Shown here: piece by piece, positions 25,618-33,041 of the stretch
Layout of the letters: each line of letters begins with the position of its first letter
Numbering within the stretch: position 1 is the first letter of the stretch
Origin: SIG587 sp045531585
Lineage (GTDB): Bacteria > Bacillota > Clostridia > Oscillospirales > Acutalibacteraceae
Direction of reading: 5' to 3'
NCBI GenBank assembly: GCA_045531585.1
Contig: JAZSEH010000056.1
Coordinates: 7,261 to 71,260 of the forward strand
DNA: 64,000 nt
Made by a program: the position numbers and the translations under genes
Notes under the pieces: generated by a model
The model's database searches: none
What the model saw: the letters and a program-made list of their open reading frames with translations, nothing else
What the model was told of the DNA's origin: nothing

Positions 25618-26410
25618 GCACCTTAGCAAGGAAATCCTTTAATCTGTCACACTTAGGATTACCGAAGAACTCCTCAGGAGGAGCCTCCTCCATAATAATG
25701 CCTTCATCAATGAATACTACTCTGTCGGCAACCTCACGGGCAAAGCCCATTTCGTGGGTAACAACAACCATAGTCATACCCTCTTTTGCCAGCTTCTGCA
25801 TAACTTCAAGCACCTCACCTACCATTTCAGGGTCAAGGGCGCTTGTAGGCTCATCAAAAAGCATAACGTCGGGGTTCATAGCCAGAGCGCGCACAATGGC
25901 AACACGCTGCTTTTGTCCGCCTGAAAGCATAGCAGGGTAGACATCGGCTTTGTCTAAGAGATTAACCGTTTTAAGAAGTTCTATAGCTTTTTCTTTGGCT
26001 TGAGCCTTAATTTCTGAAAGGGGCTTCAAGTCCTCGGAAATATAAGGTTTGCGAAAAAATTTGTTTCGTTTTGCCTTTTTCAGTTTTTTCTTGGCAACAT
26101 AAACAGGGGCAAGGGTTATATTTTCAAGGACTGTTTTATTGTTGAATAAATTGAAGTGTTGAAAAACCATTCCAATTTTTTGACGGTGCATGTTGATGTC
26201 AACTGCCATATCGGCAATGTCAACGCCGTGGAAGAAAATGTTGCCTGAGGTTGGGTCTTCCATACAGTTAAGGCAACGAAGCAAGGTGCTTTTACCGGAG
26301 CCAGAGGGGCCAAGAATAACAACCTTTTCGCCTTTTTTAATATGCAAATCAATATTTTTAAGAACCTTGACATCCCCAAAATCTTTGCGGAGATTACATA
26401 CTTTTATCAC
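25613..26410 (-). CDS. glnQ: Amino-acid ABC transporter ATP-binding protein (GlnQ-like)
   Basis: The 265-residue ATPase has Walker A GPSGSGKST (34-42), Q-loop FQHFNLFNN, signature LSGGQKQR (162-169) and Walker B VMLFDEPTSALD. It is about 25 residues longer than a usual GlnQ because of a basic insertion at about 107-133 (KKKLKKAKRNKFFRKP...), between the Q-loop and the signature. It overlaps the permease by 17 bases. The TAA stop is contributed by the end of the palindromic element. Substrate class follows from the permease and binding protein. Confidence 0.88.
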   Translation of the reverse strand: MIKVCNLRKDFGDVKVLKNIDLHIKKGEKVVILGPSGSGKSTLLRCLNCMEDPTSGNIFFHGVDIADMAVDINMHRQKIGMVFQHFNLFNNKTVLENITLAPVYVAKKKLKKAKRNKFFRKPYISEDLKPLSEIKAQAKEKAIELLKTVNLLDKADVYPAMLSGGQKQRVAIVRALAMNPDVMLFDEPTSALDPEMVGEVLEVMQKLAKEGMTMVVVTHEMGFAREVADRVVFIDEGIIMEEAPPEEFFGNPKCDRLKDFLAKVL

Positions 26411-27104
26411 CTTTTCTGAGGCTCCTTTCCATAATTTTAATAAGCAGGCTGATGCCGTAAACTAAAATAATATAAATCACTGCCATTGCAAGATAAGGCA
26501 CCATGAATTCGTAACTGTTGGAGCCCATATAATTAAACGCAACATAAAGGTCGGTTGCACCAACGAAACTTACAACCGAGGTCTCTTTTATAAGGGCAAT
26601 AAACTCATTTCCCAAGGTGGGCAAAATGTTCTTGATTGCCTGGGGAATAATGATTTTCATCATTGTGGCTGAGAAGCTAAGGCCCATTGCACGACCGCCC
26701 TCCATTTGACCAGGGTCAACCGATAAAATGCCGGCGCGCATTATTTCCGAAATGTAAGCACCACTGTTTAAACCAAAAACAACAATTGAAACGGCTACCG
26801 AAGTCATTTTAACGCTTAAAAGGGGTAAAAGCACATAGTAGAAAAGCAACAACTGCACAACAATTGGGGTGCCGCGGAAAAAACCAACGTAAAAGGTACA
26901 AAAACCGTCTAAAACGCGGGGCAGGGCATGGTATTTGGGCATAACTCTTATTGCTGCTATGATGGTGCCGATTAAAATACCGATAACCAGACCTAAGATG
27001 GCGATAGTCAACGTGTTTTGAAGGCCCAAAAGAACAGTCTTATAACCATTATTGTCAATAAACTGTTCAATAAAAACTTCAATTTTTCTTCCAAAATTTC
27101 CCAT
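26394..27104 (-). CDS. Amino-acid ABC transporter permease (HisMQ family)
   Basis: The 236-residue membrane protein has about five hydrophobic spans. The polar amino-acid permease signature is visible as FVGFFRGTPIVVQLLLFYY and YISEIMRAGILSVDPGQMEG, with the coupling helix GLSFSATMMKIIIPQAIKNI. It forms the channel for the binding protein encoded 77 bases upstream and is driven by the overlapping ATPase gene. Confidence 0.92.
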   Translation of the reverse strand: MGNFGRKIEVFIEQFIDNNGYKTVLLGLQNTLTIAILGLVIGILIGTIIAAIRVMPKYHALPRVLDGFCTFYVGFFRGTPIVVQLLLFYYVLLPLLSVKMTSVAVSIVVFGLNSGAYISEIMRAGILSVDPGQMEGGRAMGLSFSATMMKIIIPQAIKNILPTLGNEFIALIKETSVVSFVGATDLYVAFNYMGSNSYEFMVPYLAMAVIYIILVYGISLLIKIMERSLRKGDKSM

Positions 27105-27181
27105 TGTAAAATTCCTTTAACCGCACAAACGCCCCGCCCGTAACGAGCGAGGTGTTAAGTGCTTATTCGTTTATTTATATT

Positions 27182-28027
27182 TTACTGAAGAGCATTCATC
27201 TTTTCGGTAATGCACTTTGCAGGAGCTGAGTCAATGATAACGTAGTCAAGATTGCCGTTAATGAGATCTTGAACTGCCATAGAGCCGTTTTTGTAGCCAA
27301 CGCCGTTAACGGGAAGACCAGGGAATTCCCAATCCGCATCGCCTAAAACGTAGAATTGACCTGTGGTACCGTTTTGATAACCAACTTTGGTGGTTTCTTT
27401 TGTTTTTGCATTAAGGATAGCAACGATATCATCAGCAGTTTTGCAATTGTCAAATTCAGTATTGTCTCCTGCAACGATAAGCATTTGAGCAGCATTGTAG
27501 TATGGGTCGGAGAAGTTAACGTGTTCCTTTCTGTCTTCTTTAATTGTAAGACCTGCCATAGCGATATCGCACTTGTGCTGACCAACGGAAAGGCAAACAG
27601 CATCAAAATCCATATTGCTGATAACAAGCTCTTTGCCGAGCTTGTTAGCAAGTAAAGCGGCAATTTCCATATCAACACCTAAGTATTTGTCGCCTTCGGT
27701 ATACTCAAAGGGCTCAAATGCGGCGTTGGTTGCAACAACCAATTGGTCTTTGCTTTCGTCATAAGGCATTGAAGTAACGGGGGTAGGGGTTCCGTCACCG
27801 AAATACTTGTTGCAGATTTCTTCAAATTTACCGTTGTCTTTGATTTCTTTAATGAAAGCGTTTACCTGAGTGAGAAGTTCGGGCTGGTTTTTGTCAACAC
27901 CGAAGGCATAATCCTCGGTGGTAAGACCGATTTCAATAACCTTCGTTGCAGCGGTTTTGCTTCCGCAGCCTGCAAATACAAGTGCCAGCATTAAAACTGC
28001 TAAAGTAAGTGCTAATAACTTTTTCAT
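27182..28027 (-). CDS. Amino-acid ABC transporter binding lipoprotein, apparently circularly permuted
   Basis: The 281-residue lipoprotein starts at ATG 28027, with GGAGG 8 bases upstream; an ATG five codons earlier overlaps that site. The signal ends in the lipobox LVFAGC (Cys21). Residues 94-281 are a family-3 binding domain (QLVVATNAAFEPFEY near the start, then VDMEIAALLANKLGKEL, FDAVCLSVGQHKCDI and NFSDPYYNA) but stop at VIIDSAPAKCITEKMNALQ. In ordinary members about 50 more residues follow. That missing segment seems to be at residues 30-77 (EIGLTTEDYAFGVDKNQPEL onward to NKYFG), placed before the domain and joined by a Thr/Pro-rich linker. Joining the C- and N-terminal parts would restore the normal order. 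Confidence 0.9.
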   Translation of the reverse strand: MKKLLALTLAVLMLALVFAGCGSKTAATKVIEIGLTTEDYAFGVDKNQPELLTQVNAFIKEIKDNGKFEEICNKYFGDGTPTPVTSMPYDESKDQLVVATNAAFEPFEYTEGDKYLGVDMEIAALLANKLGKELVISNMDFDAVCLSVGQHKCDIAMAGLTIKEDRKEHVNFSDPYYNAAQMLIVAGDNTEFDNCKTADDIVAILNAKTKETTKVGYQNGTTGQFYVLGDADWEFPGLPVNGVGYKNGSMAVQDLINGNLDYVIIDSAPAKCITEKMNALQ

Positions 28028-28060
28028 TTTGTTTTCCTCCAAAATTTATTTTGTAAACTA

Positions 28061-28089
28061 ACTTTATCACAAAGGGAATGAAAATGCAA
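28061..28089 (-). promoter_or_regulatory. Sigma-A type promoter of the amino-acid ABC operon
   Basis: On the minus strand TTGCAT (28089-28084) and TAAAGT (28066-28061) are separated by 17 bases. Confidence 0.55.
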
Positions 28090-28228
28090 CTGTTTTTGCA
28101 TAAATATTTGCAACTTTGGCAAAAATGATAATCAAAAGCCTATTTTATTCCCTTTTTTATGCGATATAACGAATAAATATGCAAAGATAATGAATATTAT
28201 GCAATAAATATTCATTTTTAAAAAAGTG

Positions 28229-28257
28229 TTGACAAAACGAGATACTTCATATATAAT
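28229..28257 (+). promoter_or_regulatory. Sigma-A promoter of smpB
   Basis: TTGACA (28229-28234) and TATAAT (28252-28257) match consensus at both hexamers with a 17-base spacer. This is one of the strongest-looking promoters in the window. Confidence 0.8.
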
Positions 28258-28298
28258 ATACTGTCCCGACAAACTAACGTAAAAAGGAGTGAAAGGCG

Positions 28299-28763
28299 TT
28301 GGGTGAAAATTTAAAAACTATAGCCACAAATAAAAAGGCCTTTCATGACTATTTTGTCGAGGAAAGCCTTGAGGCAGGTATCGTGTTATCGGGTACCGAA
28401 ATAAAGTCTATCCGAAACGGTGGGGTAAATCTTAAGGATGCCTGGTGCACCGTGGAGGAGGGGGAAATGCTTGTAAAGCAGATGCACATCAGCCCATATG
28501 AGAAGGGAAACATATTTAATAAGCAGCCTATGCGTGAGCGTAAGCTCCTTCTCCATAAGCGGGAAATTATGCGCCTGTTCGGCCTTGTTAAACAACAGCA
28601 GGGCCTGACACTAATCCCTCTTTCCCTTTATTTCAAGGGCTCTCTTGTAAAGGTGCAGCTGGGTGTATGCCGTGGTAAAAAGCTTTATGATAAGCGTGCC
28701 ACCGCCGCCAAGCGTGATGCGGACCGTAATATAGACCGCGCACTTAAGGAGCAAAACCGGTAA
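28299..28763 (+). CDS. smpB: SsrA-binding protein SmpB
   Basis: The 154-residue protein starts at TTG 28299 after AAGGAGTGAAAGGCG. It carries the SmpB core (ATNKKAFHDYFVEESLEAGI, then GTEIKSIRNGGVNLKDAW) and the basic tail with KKLYDKRATAAKRDADR. It binds tmRNA, whose gene starts 40 bases downstream, and delivers it to stalled ribosomes. Confidence 0.95.
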   Translation: MGENLKTIATNKKAFHDYFVEESLEAGIVLSGTEIKSIRNGGVNLKDAWCTVEEGEMLVKQMHISPYEKGNIFNKQPMRERKLLLHKREIMRLFGLVKQQQGLTLIPLSLYFKGSLVKVQLGVCRGKKLYDKRATAAKRDADRNIDRALKEQNR

Positions 28764-28802
28764 CCCCTTACTTCTTACCTCTTACTTCTTACTTCAAAAT
28801 AT

Positions 28803-29151
28803 GGGGGCGTAAAGGTTTCGACAGGGATCTTAAAGTACGGAAAGCGAGCAGCGGTGCAGAACCGCTATAAAATCTGCAATTTTTAAAAATAACTGACAAC
28901 AATAAAGTTGCACTTGCTGCCTAATTAAGGGCGGCCGTTCCGCCCCGAAGTACCGCGGTCGGGAACGGAGCGTCATTTAGCGGTGAACGTGAACAGGGGA
29001 ATGCTCCTGCCCCTGTCACGCAGTGGAGCTACTAAGCCCGTCAGTTTGACATTTAACGGTCGGGCAAGGGAACGTAAATAAATGTCTGCGCTCGGAGACG
29101 TCTGTATGGCGAGGTTTTTGGACAGGGGTTCGATTCCCCTCGCCTCCACCA
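28803..29151 (+). ncRNA. ssrA: tmRNA (SsrA)
   Basis: The 5' end GGGGGCG pairs with CGCCTCC just before the terminal ACCA, forming the alanyl acceptor stem. The standard GTAAAGGTTTCGACAGGG start and the T-arm GGTTCGATTCC are present. The tag reading frame ends at TAA 28922-28924 and encodes ...DNNKVALAA. The resume codon is probably GAC 28895, after AACT. The tag ends in the usual ALAA degradation signal. Confidence 0.95.
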
Positions 29152-29152
29152 T

Positions 29153-29190
29153 GGAAACACCCTCATTGTTATACAATGAGGGTGTTTCCA
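29153..29190 (+). terminator. Long hairpin after tmRNA
   Basis: A 16-bp stem (GGAAACACCCTCATTG / CAATGAGGGTGTTTCC) with a 5-base loop starts one base after the tmRNA. It lacks a T run, so it may be a processing or stability hairpin rather than a true terminator. Confidence 0.55.
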
Positions 29191-29357
29191 ATGATATCCG
29201 TTCCCTACGGTCACGAATGATATAGCTGACGCTATGATATCTGCTTCGCAGATGATATACGCTTCGCGTATGGTGGGAACGGATATTATATCATGCTTGC
29301 GTAGCAAGTATATCATACGGCAACGCCGTATATCATATCGCGACAGCGATATATCAT
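29191..29357. repeat. Array of small unrelated hairpins (array I)
   Basis: About six short foldbacks with different stems are strung together by GATAT/ATATCAT linkers: ATAGC/GCTAT, ATCTGC/GCAGAT, ATACGC/GCGTAT, CTTGC/GCAAG, ATACGGC/GCCGTAT and ATCGC/GCGAT, each with a 3-4 base loop. The first three lie inside a longer outer stem (ATATCCGTTCCC at 29194-29205 with GGGAACGGATAT at 29275-29286). The array ends exactly at the -35 of the cytidine deaminase promoter. Confidence 0.75.
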
Positions 29358-29385
29358 TGAAAAGCAACATTTTTTGTGGTATAAT
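29357..29385 (+). promoter_or_regulatory. Sigma-A promoter of the cytidine deaminase gene
   Basis: TTGAAA (29357-29362), 17-base spacer, TATAAT (29380-29385). The -35 is fused to the last ATATCA linker of array I. Confidence 0.65.
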
Positions 29386-29423
29386 CAATTCAACAAATTC
29401 GACATTTAACAGGAGGCATTTCT

Positions 29424-29834
29424 GTGGAAAGATATCCTATCACTGAAAAAGATAAAGAACTAATTAAAATTGGTTTGCAGGTTTTAGCGAACAATTTTGA
29501 TGATGGCGTTTACAATCACACGGTTGGATGTGCAGTTTTATGCAAGAACGGAAACATCTACAAAGGCGTAAATTGTGATGGCATTCACGGGTCTTGTGCT
29601 GAATATATTACCGTTGGAATTGCTATTTCAAGTGGAGAACGTGAATTTGATACGATCGTTGCCGTACACGAAAAACATCATAATTGCGTTATTCCGCCCT
29701 GCGGAAATTGCAGACAAATGTTGTTTGAGTATTGTCCCGATATTAAAGTAATAGTAAATGATGAAAACGGAAATCTTATCAAGGTAAAAGCCAGAGATTT
29801 GTTGCCGTTTGCTTGGGAACCTGTAATCTGCTAA
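29424..29834 (+). CDS. Cytidine deaminase-family protein (blasticidin-deaminase-like)
   Basis: The 136-residue zinc hydrolase starts at GTG 29424 after AGGAGG. Zinc ligands and the catalytic glutamate are Cys58 and Glu60 (GSCAEYI) plus Cys93 and Cys96 (PPCGNCRQ). The size and the C-terminal ARDLLPFAW resemble the small cytidine/blasticidin-S deaminase group. It may deaminate cytidine for nucleoside salvage, but a role against nucleoside-like antibiotics cannot be excluded. It is AT-rich and isolated between two hairpin arrays, unlike the housekeeping genes on either side. Confidence 0.85.
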   Translation: MERYPITEKDKELIKIGLQVLANNFDDGVYNHTVGCAVLCKNGNIYKGVNCDGIHGSCAEYITVGIAISSGEREFDTIVAVHEKHHNCVIPPCGNCRQMLFEYCPDIKVIVNDENGNLIKVKARDLLPFAWEPVIC

Positions 29835-29903
29835 ATCAATAGTCCGGCGCACTACTTTTAGTCTTTCTTACCCCAGTTATACTACTTTTAATCGCTCTTT
29901 CGC

Positions 29904-29947
29904 AAAAAAGAAGTAACTTTTGTCCACCAAAAGTTACTTCTTTTTTT
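29904..29947 (+). terminator. Terminator of the cytidine deaminase gene
   Basis: A 15-bp stem (AAGAAGTAACTTTTG / CAAAAGTTACTTCTT) with a 5-base loop is followed by a run of T. It sits about 70 bases after the stop. Confidence 0.8.
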
Positions 29948-29950
29948 ATC

Positions 29951-30112
29951 CAAGCCGCAGGCTTGGCATATCATCAGCCCCAACGGGGCTGTATATCATC
30001 CATCGCTTTGCGATGGTATATCATCACGGCATAGCCGTGCATAAACCCTCCTGCGGCTTGATGAGATGCAACACTGCGTGTTGATGACATACCGCAACAA
30101 GTTGCAGTTATT
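29951..30112. repeat. Array of small unrelated hairpins (array II)
   Basis: Six foldbacks with unrelated stems follow one another: CAAGCC/GGCTTG, CAGCCCC/GGGGCTG, CCATCGC/GCGATGG, CACGGC/GCCGTG, CAACAC/GTGTTG and GCAAC/GTTGC. The first linkers are near-identical (ATATCATC); later ones decay (ATAAACCC, ATGACAT). Loops are 2-4 bases. The last hairpin overlaps the greA -35. No protein-coding signal was seen in this roughly 160-base stretch. Confidence 0.75.
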
Positions 30113-30130
30113 TCATTTTTATGTTAATAT
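30102..30130 (+). promoter_or_regulatory. Sigma-A type promoter of greA
   Basis: TTGCAG (30102-30107), 17-base spacer and TAATAT (30125-30130). The -35 hexamer is part of the last hairpin of array II. Confidence 0.55.
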
Positions 30131-30159
30131 AAAAGAAATCAAAAATTTAAGGTGATATA

Positions 30160-30663
30160 ATGTATGATGAACTAACCGGCGTTGATATAGCTAAAATGAA
30201 GGAAGAGCTGGAGTACAGAATAACGGTGGTACGTCCTCAGATACTTGAGGAGGTTAAGCTTACACGAAGCTACGGTGACCTTTCCGAAAATGCAGAGTAT
30301 CACGCCGCAAAGCGGGAGCGTGGGCGGAATGAGAGCAGGATACGCTACCTTAAGAATATGATAAAGACCGCAAGGATTATAGAGGTTGAAAGCAATGCTG
30401 ACGAGATAGGCCTTTTTGATACAGTAACCTATTACGTTGAGGAGGATGACTGCGAGGAGCAGGTGCGTATTGCCACCTCCCTGCGCCGTGACCCCTTTAA
30501 TAATATTATCAGTAAGGAATCTCCCTTAGGCCGTGTTATTATGGGCAAAAAGGTAGGGGACAGGGTGCTGGTTACCACCGATGCCGGCTATTCCTATTAT
30601 ATTGTAATAAGGCAGATTCAAAAGGGTCAGGATGATTCCTCCCTTGAAATCAGAAAATTTTAA
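30160..30663 (+). CDS. greA: Transcription elongation factor GreA
   Basis: The 167-residue protein has an N-terminal coiled coil with the acidic tip YGDLSENAEYHAAK (Asp40 and Glu43), which reaches the RNA polymerase active site to stimulate cleavage of backtracked RNA. The C-terminal FKBP-like domain is present (SPLGRVIMGKKVGDRVLV). Length is slightly above the usual 158-160. It is a single gene with its own promoter and terminator. Confidence 0.93.
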   Translation: MYDELTGVDIAKMKEELEYRITVVRPQILEEVKLTRSYGDLSENAEYHAAKRERGRNESRIRYLKNMIKTARIIEVESNADEIGLFDTVTYYVEEDDCEEQVRIATSLRRDPFNNIISKESPLGRVIMGKKVGDRVLVTTDAGYSYYIVIRQIQKGQDDSSLEIRKF

Positions 30664-30671
30664 TTAAAGTG

Positions 30672-30711
30672 AAAAAACCACAGCATCTGAAAATAGATGC
30701 CGTGGTTTTTT
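30672..30711. terminator. Terminator between greA and the alpha-galactosidase gene
   Basis: A long stem (AAAAACCACAGCATCT / AGATGCCGTGGTTTTT, one mismatch) has A and T runs on both sides, so it can serve both convergent genes. Confidence 0.8.
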
Positions 30712-30721
30712 CAGCTACAGA

Positions 30722-32932
30722 TTACTTTACCTCGTCAATAATGAGTATCTGACTTGTGGCGTGTCCCTTCAGTTCAAAGCGCAGACCAATATTCATAAGC
30801 CCTGCTCCGGTAAAGGTACCGTAATTTTTTGTTCTGTCAGGTGCAGGTGGCAGGTTATTATCATAGAATTTCTTAGGCTTTGGATAGGTGCCGTGGCCTG
30901 TTACCGAGTATTTTTTGTTTTGGTCAAGGTCTTTAAGCCGCAGCTTTTCCGGCAGAGCTCCGAACTGCATATTTTGTCCCAAAATAAATACCACAGCGCG
31001 GCTTTTATCTTCATTTAAAAACTGGTATACGGCATAGGGGTGGTCGTATGCCGAAACAATGCGGTACATATCCCCAAGCTGAACGGTTTGTCTTATCTCA
31101 CGGTTAAGGGAAAGGAGGTGGCTAAGCTCGTTTTGCCTTTCCTCATCAAGCTCGGCAAATTTAAGGGATACCGAAACACCGCTGAGCATTGCTACGTGTG
31201 CCTGATATTCCATAGAGGTGTAGCGGTTGTTTACCACCCTTGTGTATTCATCGGATATAAAGCAGGCGCCACCGGGAAATTTTGAAGGAATAAAGGTGGT
31301 CATTCCCTCATGCATTTTTATGCTATCCATCGGGTCCTGATTATCACTTCGGTGCATTCTGCCGGAAAACTGAAGCATACCAAGGTCTCCGCGCTTGCCG
31401 CCCGCCGCCGAGTTTTCAAAAATCAGGTCGGGAAAACGTTCCTTAAGGCGCATATAACAGCGCCACATATTTTTTACGTACCTATCCCAGCTTTCCTTTT
31501 GGTGCTTAAGGGGAGCGCCTCGCCAACCAAGATGAACAAGGGCACGGTTAAAATCGTTTTTAATATAATCAATATCGTTTTGTTCAACAAGGTCTATCAT
31601 AACCTGTGTTATGTAATCACAGGCCTCATCGTTTGCCATATTAAGGGAATAGCAGTTGTACCAGGTGTTTATTTCGGGCTCGCGGTTATCATAGCCCACC
31701 ATCCATTCGGGATGCTCAAGAGCAATTTTATTGGTGTGGAATACCGCCTCAGGCTCAATCCAGAGTCCAAACTTCATATTATAGCTGTGAAGCTTATCGG
31801 CAATAAATTTAAGCCCCCTTGGGAACCTTTTTTTATTAACCTCCCAGGTGCCGAAGCCCAGCCTGTGTGCCTGACCGTTATTAACGGGTGAGTCCACTTC
31901 GTCATATCCGCTCCAGCCACCATCTATTACAAAAAGCTCCACACCGTGCTTGTGAGCAAGCTCTATCTCCTTTAAAACGTTTTCCTCACAAACGGCATTT
32001 TTAAGACTGCCGTGGGTGTTGTAGATAACGGGAAGAATCCTGTCGCGTTCGTTTTTATGGATTATGCAGGCTCGCTCATATCGGTGGAGGAGCCTTGTTG
32101 CGCCGCCAAAGCCTTTATCTGTAAAACCACCAATGAATTTTGGTGTCTCATAGGTGGCTCCCGGTTCAAGACAGTATTCAAAATCAAAGCTACTCACACC
32201 GCCTGTTATAAGGGTGCGAAAATCAAAGGCCTTTTCCACAACAAACTGCCAGTTGCCGCTCCATACAAGGCCACCGAAAAACACCTCTCCGAAATCCTCG
32301 GTAGCATCTCCGGGGTCAAGCATATAAAAGGGAGCGGAGTCGGTTCCCGAAAGACCCATTCTGGACTCTAAAACCTTTCTTCCGGGCTGAAGAAACTCCT
32401 GATATTTATTAAACTCACGGTTGTATGCTCCCGCAAGATAGGTGAGCCTGTAGTTGTCCCTGTATGGAAAATGCCAGTTTGCCGAATATGCCGATTCAAG
32501 AACAACGTCACCATCACCGCAGTTTTTAATCTCTGTCCAACGTTCTATAACGTCAAATTTCTCACACATACGGTAATAAAGGGTAACAAACAGAGGGTAT
32601 TCTTTGTCTTTAAGAACAAGCTTTAATGTATCGTTTTCTATACTGTGGGAGCAGTATCTTAAAAATATGGCTCTGGTGCCGTCGGGCAGGGTGGCCTTTA
32701 GGGCAGGCGTAATTCTGGAGCTTCCGCCAAAGCCCCTGTATTCCTGACGGTCATCAATAACGGTGCCTCTTGCTTGAAGCTGAGGTCTTGAAGGTACATC
32801 AATAGGGTCTGTGATTTTAAGCCCCCAGTGATGCTGTGCCACCGTCAGGTCGTTGGCTATTACAATGGCATAGGTGGTTTCTTTTCCCTGCAGTAAAAAC
32901 GTTTTGCTTTCTTCAAGGTAATGAACAGACAT
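30722..32932 (-). CDS. Alpha-galactosidase, glycoside hydrolase family 36
   Basis: The 736-residue enzyme starts at ATG 32932, with GGAGG 9 bases upstream; the longer frame runs through that site. Layout follows GH36: a large N-terminal beta-sandwich (1-300), a catalytic barrel and a C-terminal beta domain. The nucleophile is Asp460 in YIKNDFNR and the acid/base lies in HRSDNQDPMD (around 528-536). LFVIDGGWSGYD and WIEPEAV add support. There is no signal peptide, so it probably cleaves alpha-galactosides (raffinose or melibiose type) inside the cell. It is divergent from an AraC-type regulator. Confidence 0.93.
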   Translation of the reverse strand: MSVHYLEESKTFLLQGKETTYAIVIANDLTVAQHHWGLKITDPIDVPSRPQLQARGTVIDDRQEYRGFGGSSRITPALKATLPDGTRAIFLRYCSHSIENDTLKLVLKDKEYPLFVTLYYRMCEKFDVIERWTEIKNCGDGDVVLESAYSANWHFPYRDNYRLTYLAGAYNREFNKYQEFLQPGRKVLESRMGLSGTDSAPFYMLDPGDATEDFGEVFFGGLVWSGNWQFVVEKAFDFRTLITGGVSSFDFEYCLEPGATYETPKFIGGFTDKGFGGATRLLHRYERACIIHKNERDRILPVIYNTHGSLKNAVCEENVLKEIELAHKHGVELFVIDGGWSGYDEVDSPVNNGQAHRLGFGTWEVNKKRFPRGLKFIADKLHSYNMKFGLWIEPEAVFHTNKIALEHPEWMVGYDNREPEINTWYNCYSLNMANDEACDYITQVMIDLVEQNDIDYIKNDFNRALVHLGWRGAPLKHQKESWDRYVKNMWRCYMRLKERFPDLIFENSAAGGKRGDLGMLQFSGRMHRSDNQDPMDSIKMHEGMTTFIPSKFPGGACFISDEYTRVVNNRYTSMEYQAHVAMLSGVSVSLKFAELDEERQNELSHLLSLNREIRQTVQLGDMYRIVSAYDHPYAVYQFLNEDKSRAVVFILGQNMQFGALPEKLRLKDLDQNKKYSVTGHGTYPKPKKFYDNNLPPAPDRTKNYGTFTGAGLMNIGLRFELKGHATSQILIIDEVK

Positions 32933-32979
32933 AAAACATATCCTCCAAATATAATATATTATCATTTTATCACAGGAAA

Positions 32980-33008
32980 TTGACAAATAAAATGCGGTAT
33001 TATATACT
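32980..33008 (+). promoter_or_regulatory. Sigma-A promoter of the AraC-type regulator
   Basis: TTGACA (32980-32985), 17-base spacer and TATACT (33003-33008). It is flanked by two direct copies of ATAATAT-TTATCATTT (about 32950-32966 and 33015-33030), which may bind a regulator of this divergent region. Confidence 0.6.
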
Positions 33009-33041
33009 AAAGATATAATATTTTATCATTTAGAGGTAATT

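Noticed and set aside
28803..29190. Reading frames within the tmRNA region
   Set aside because: The acceptor stem, T-arm and tag frame identify this stretch as tmRNA, so overlapping frames are incidental.
29191..30112. The hairpin arrays as a CRISPR array
   Set aside because: There are no identical repeats of 23 bases or more and no regular spacers; the constant part is only a 7-9 base linker and the hairpins are the variable part. No cas gene is present.
31310..31891. 193-codon forward reading frame inside the GH36 gene
   Set aside because: Antisense shadow of a well-supported alpha-galactosidase; no ribosome binding site or domain signal.
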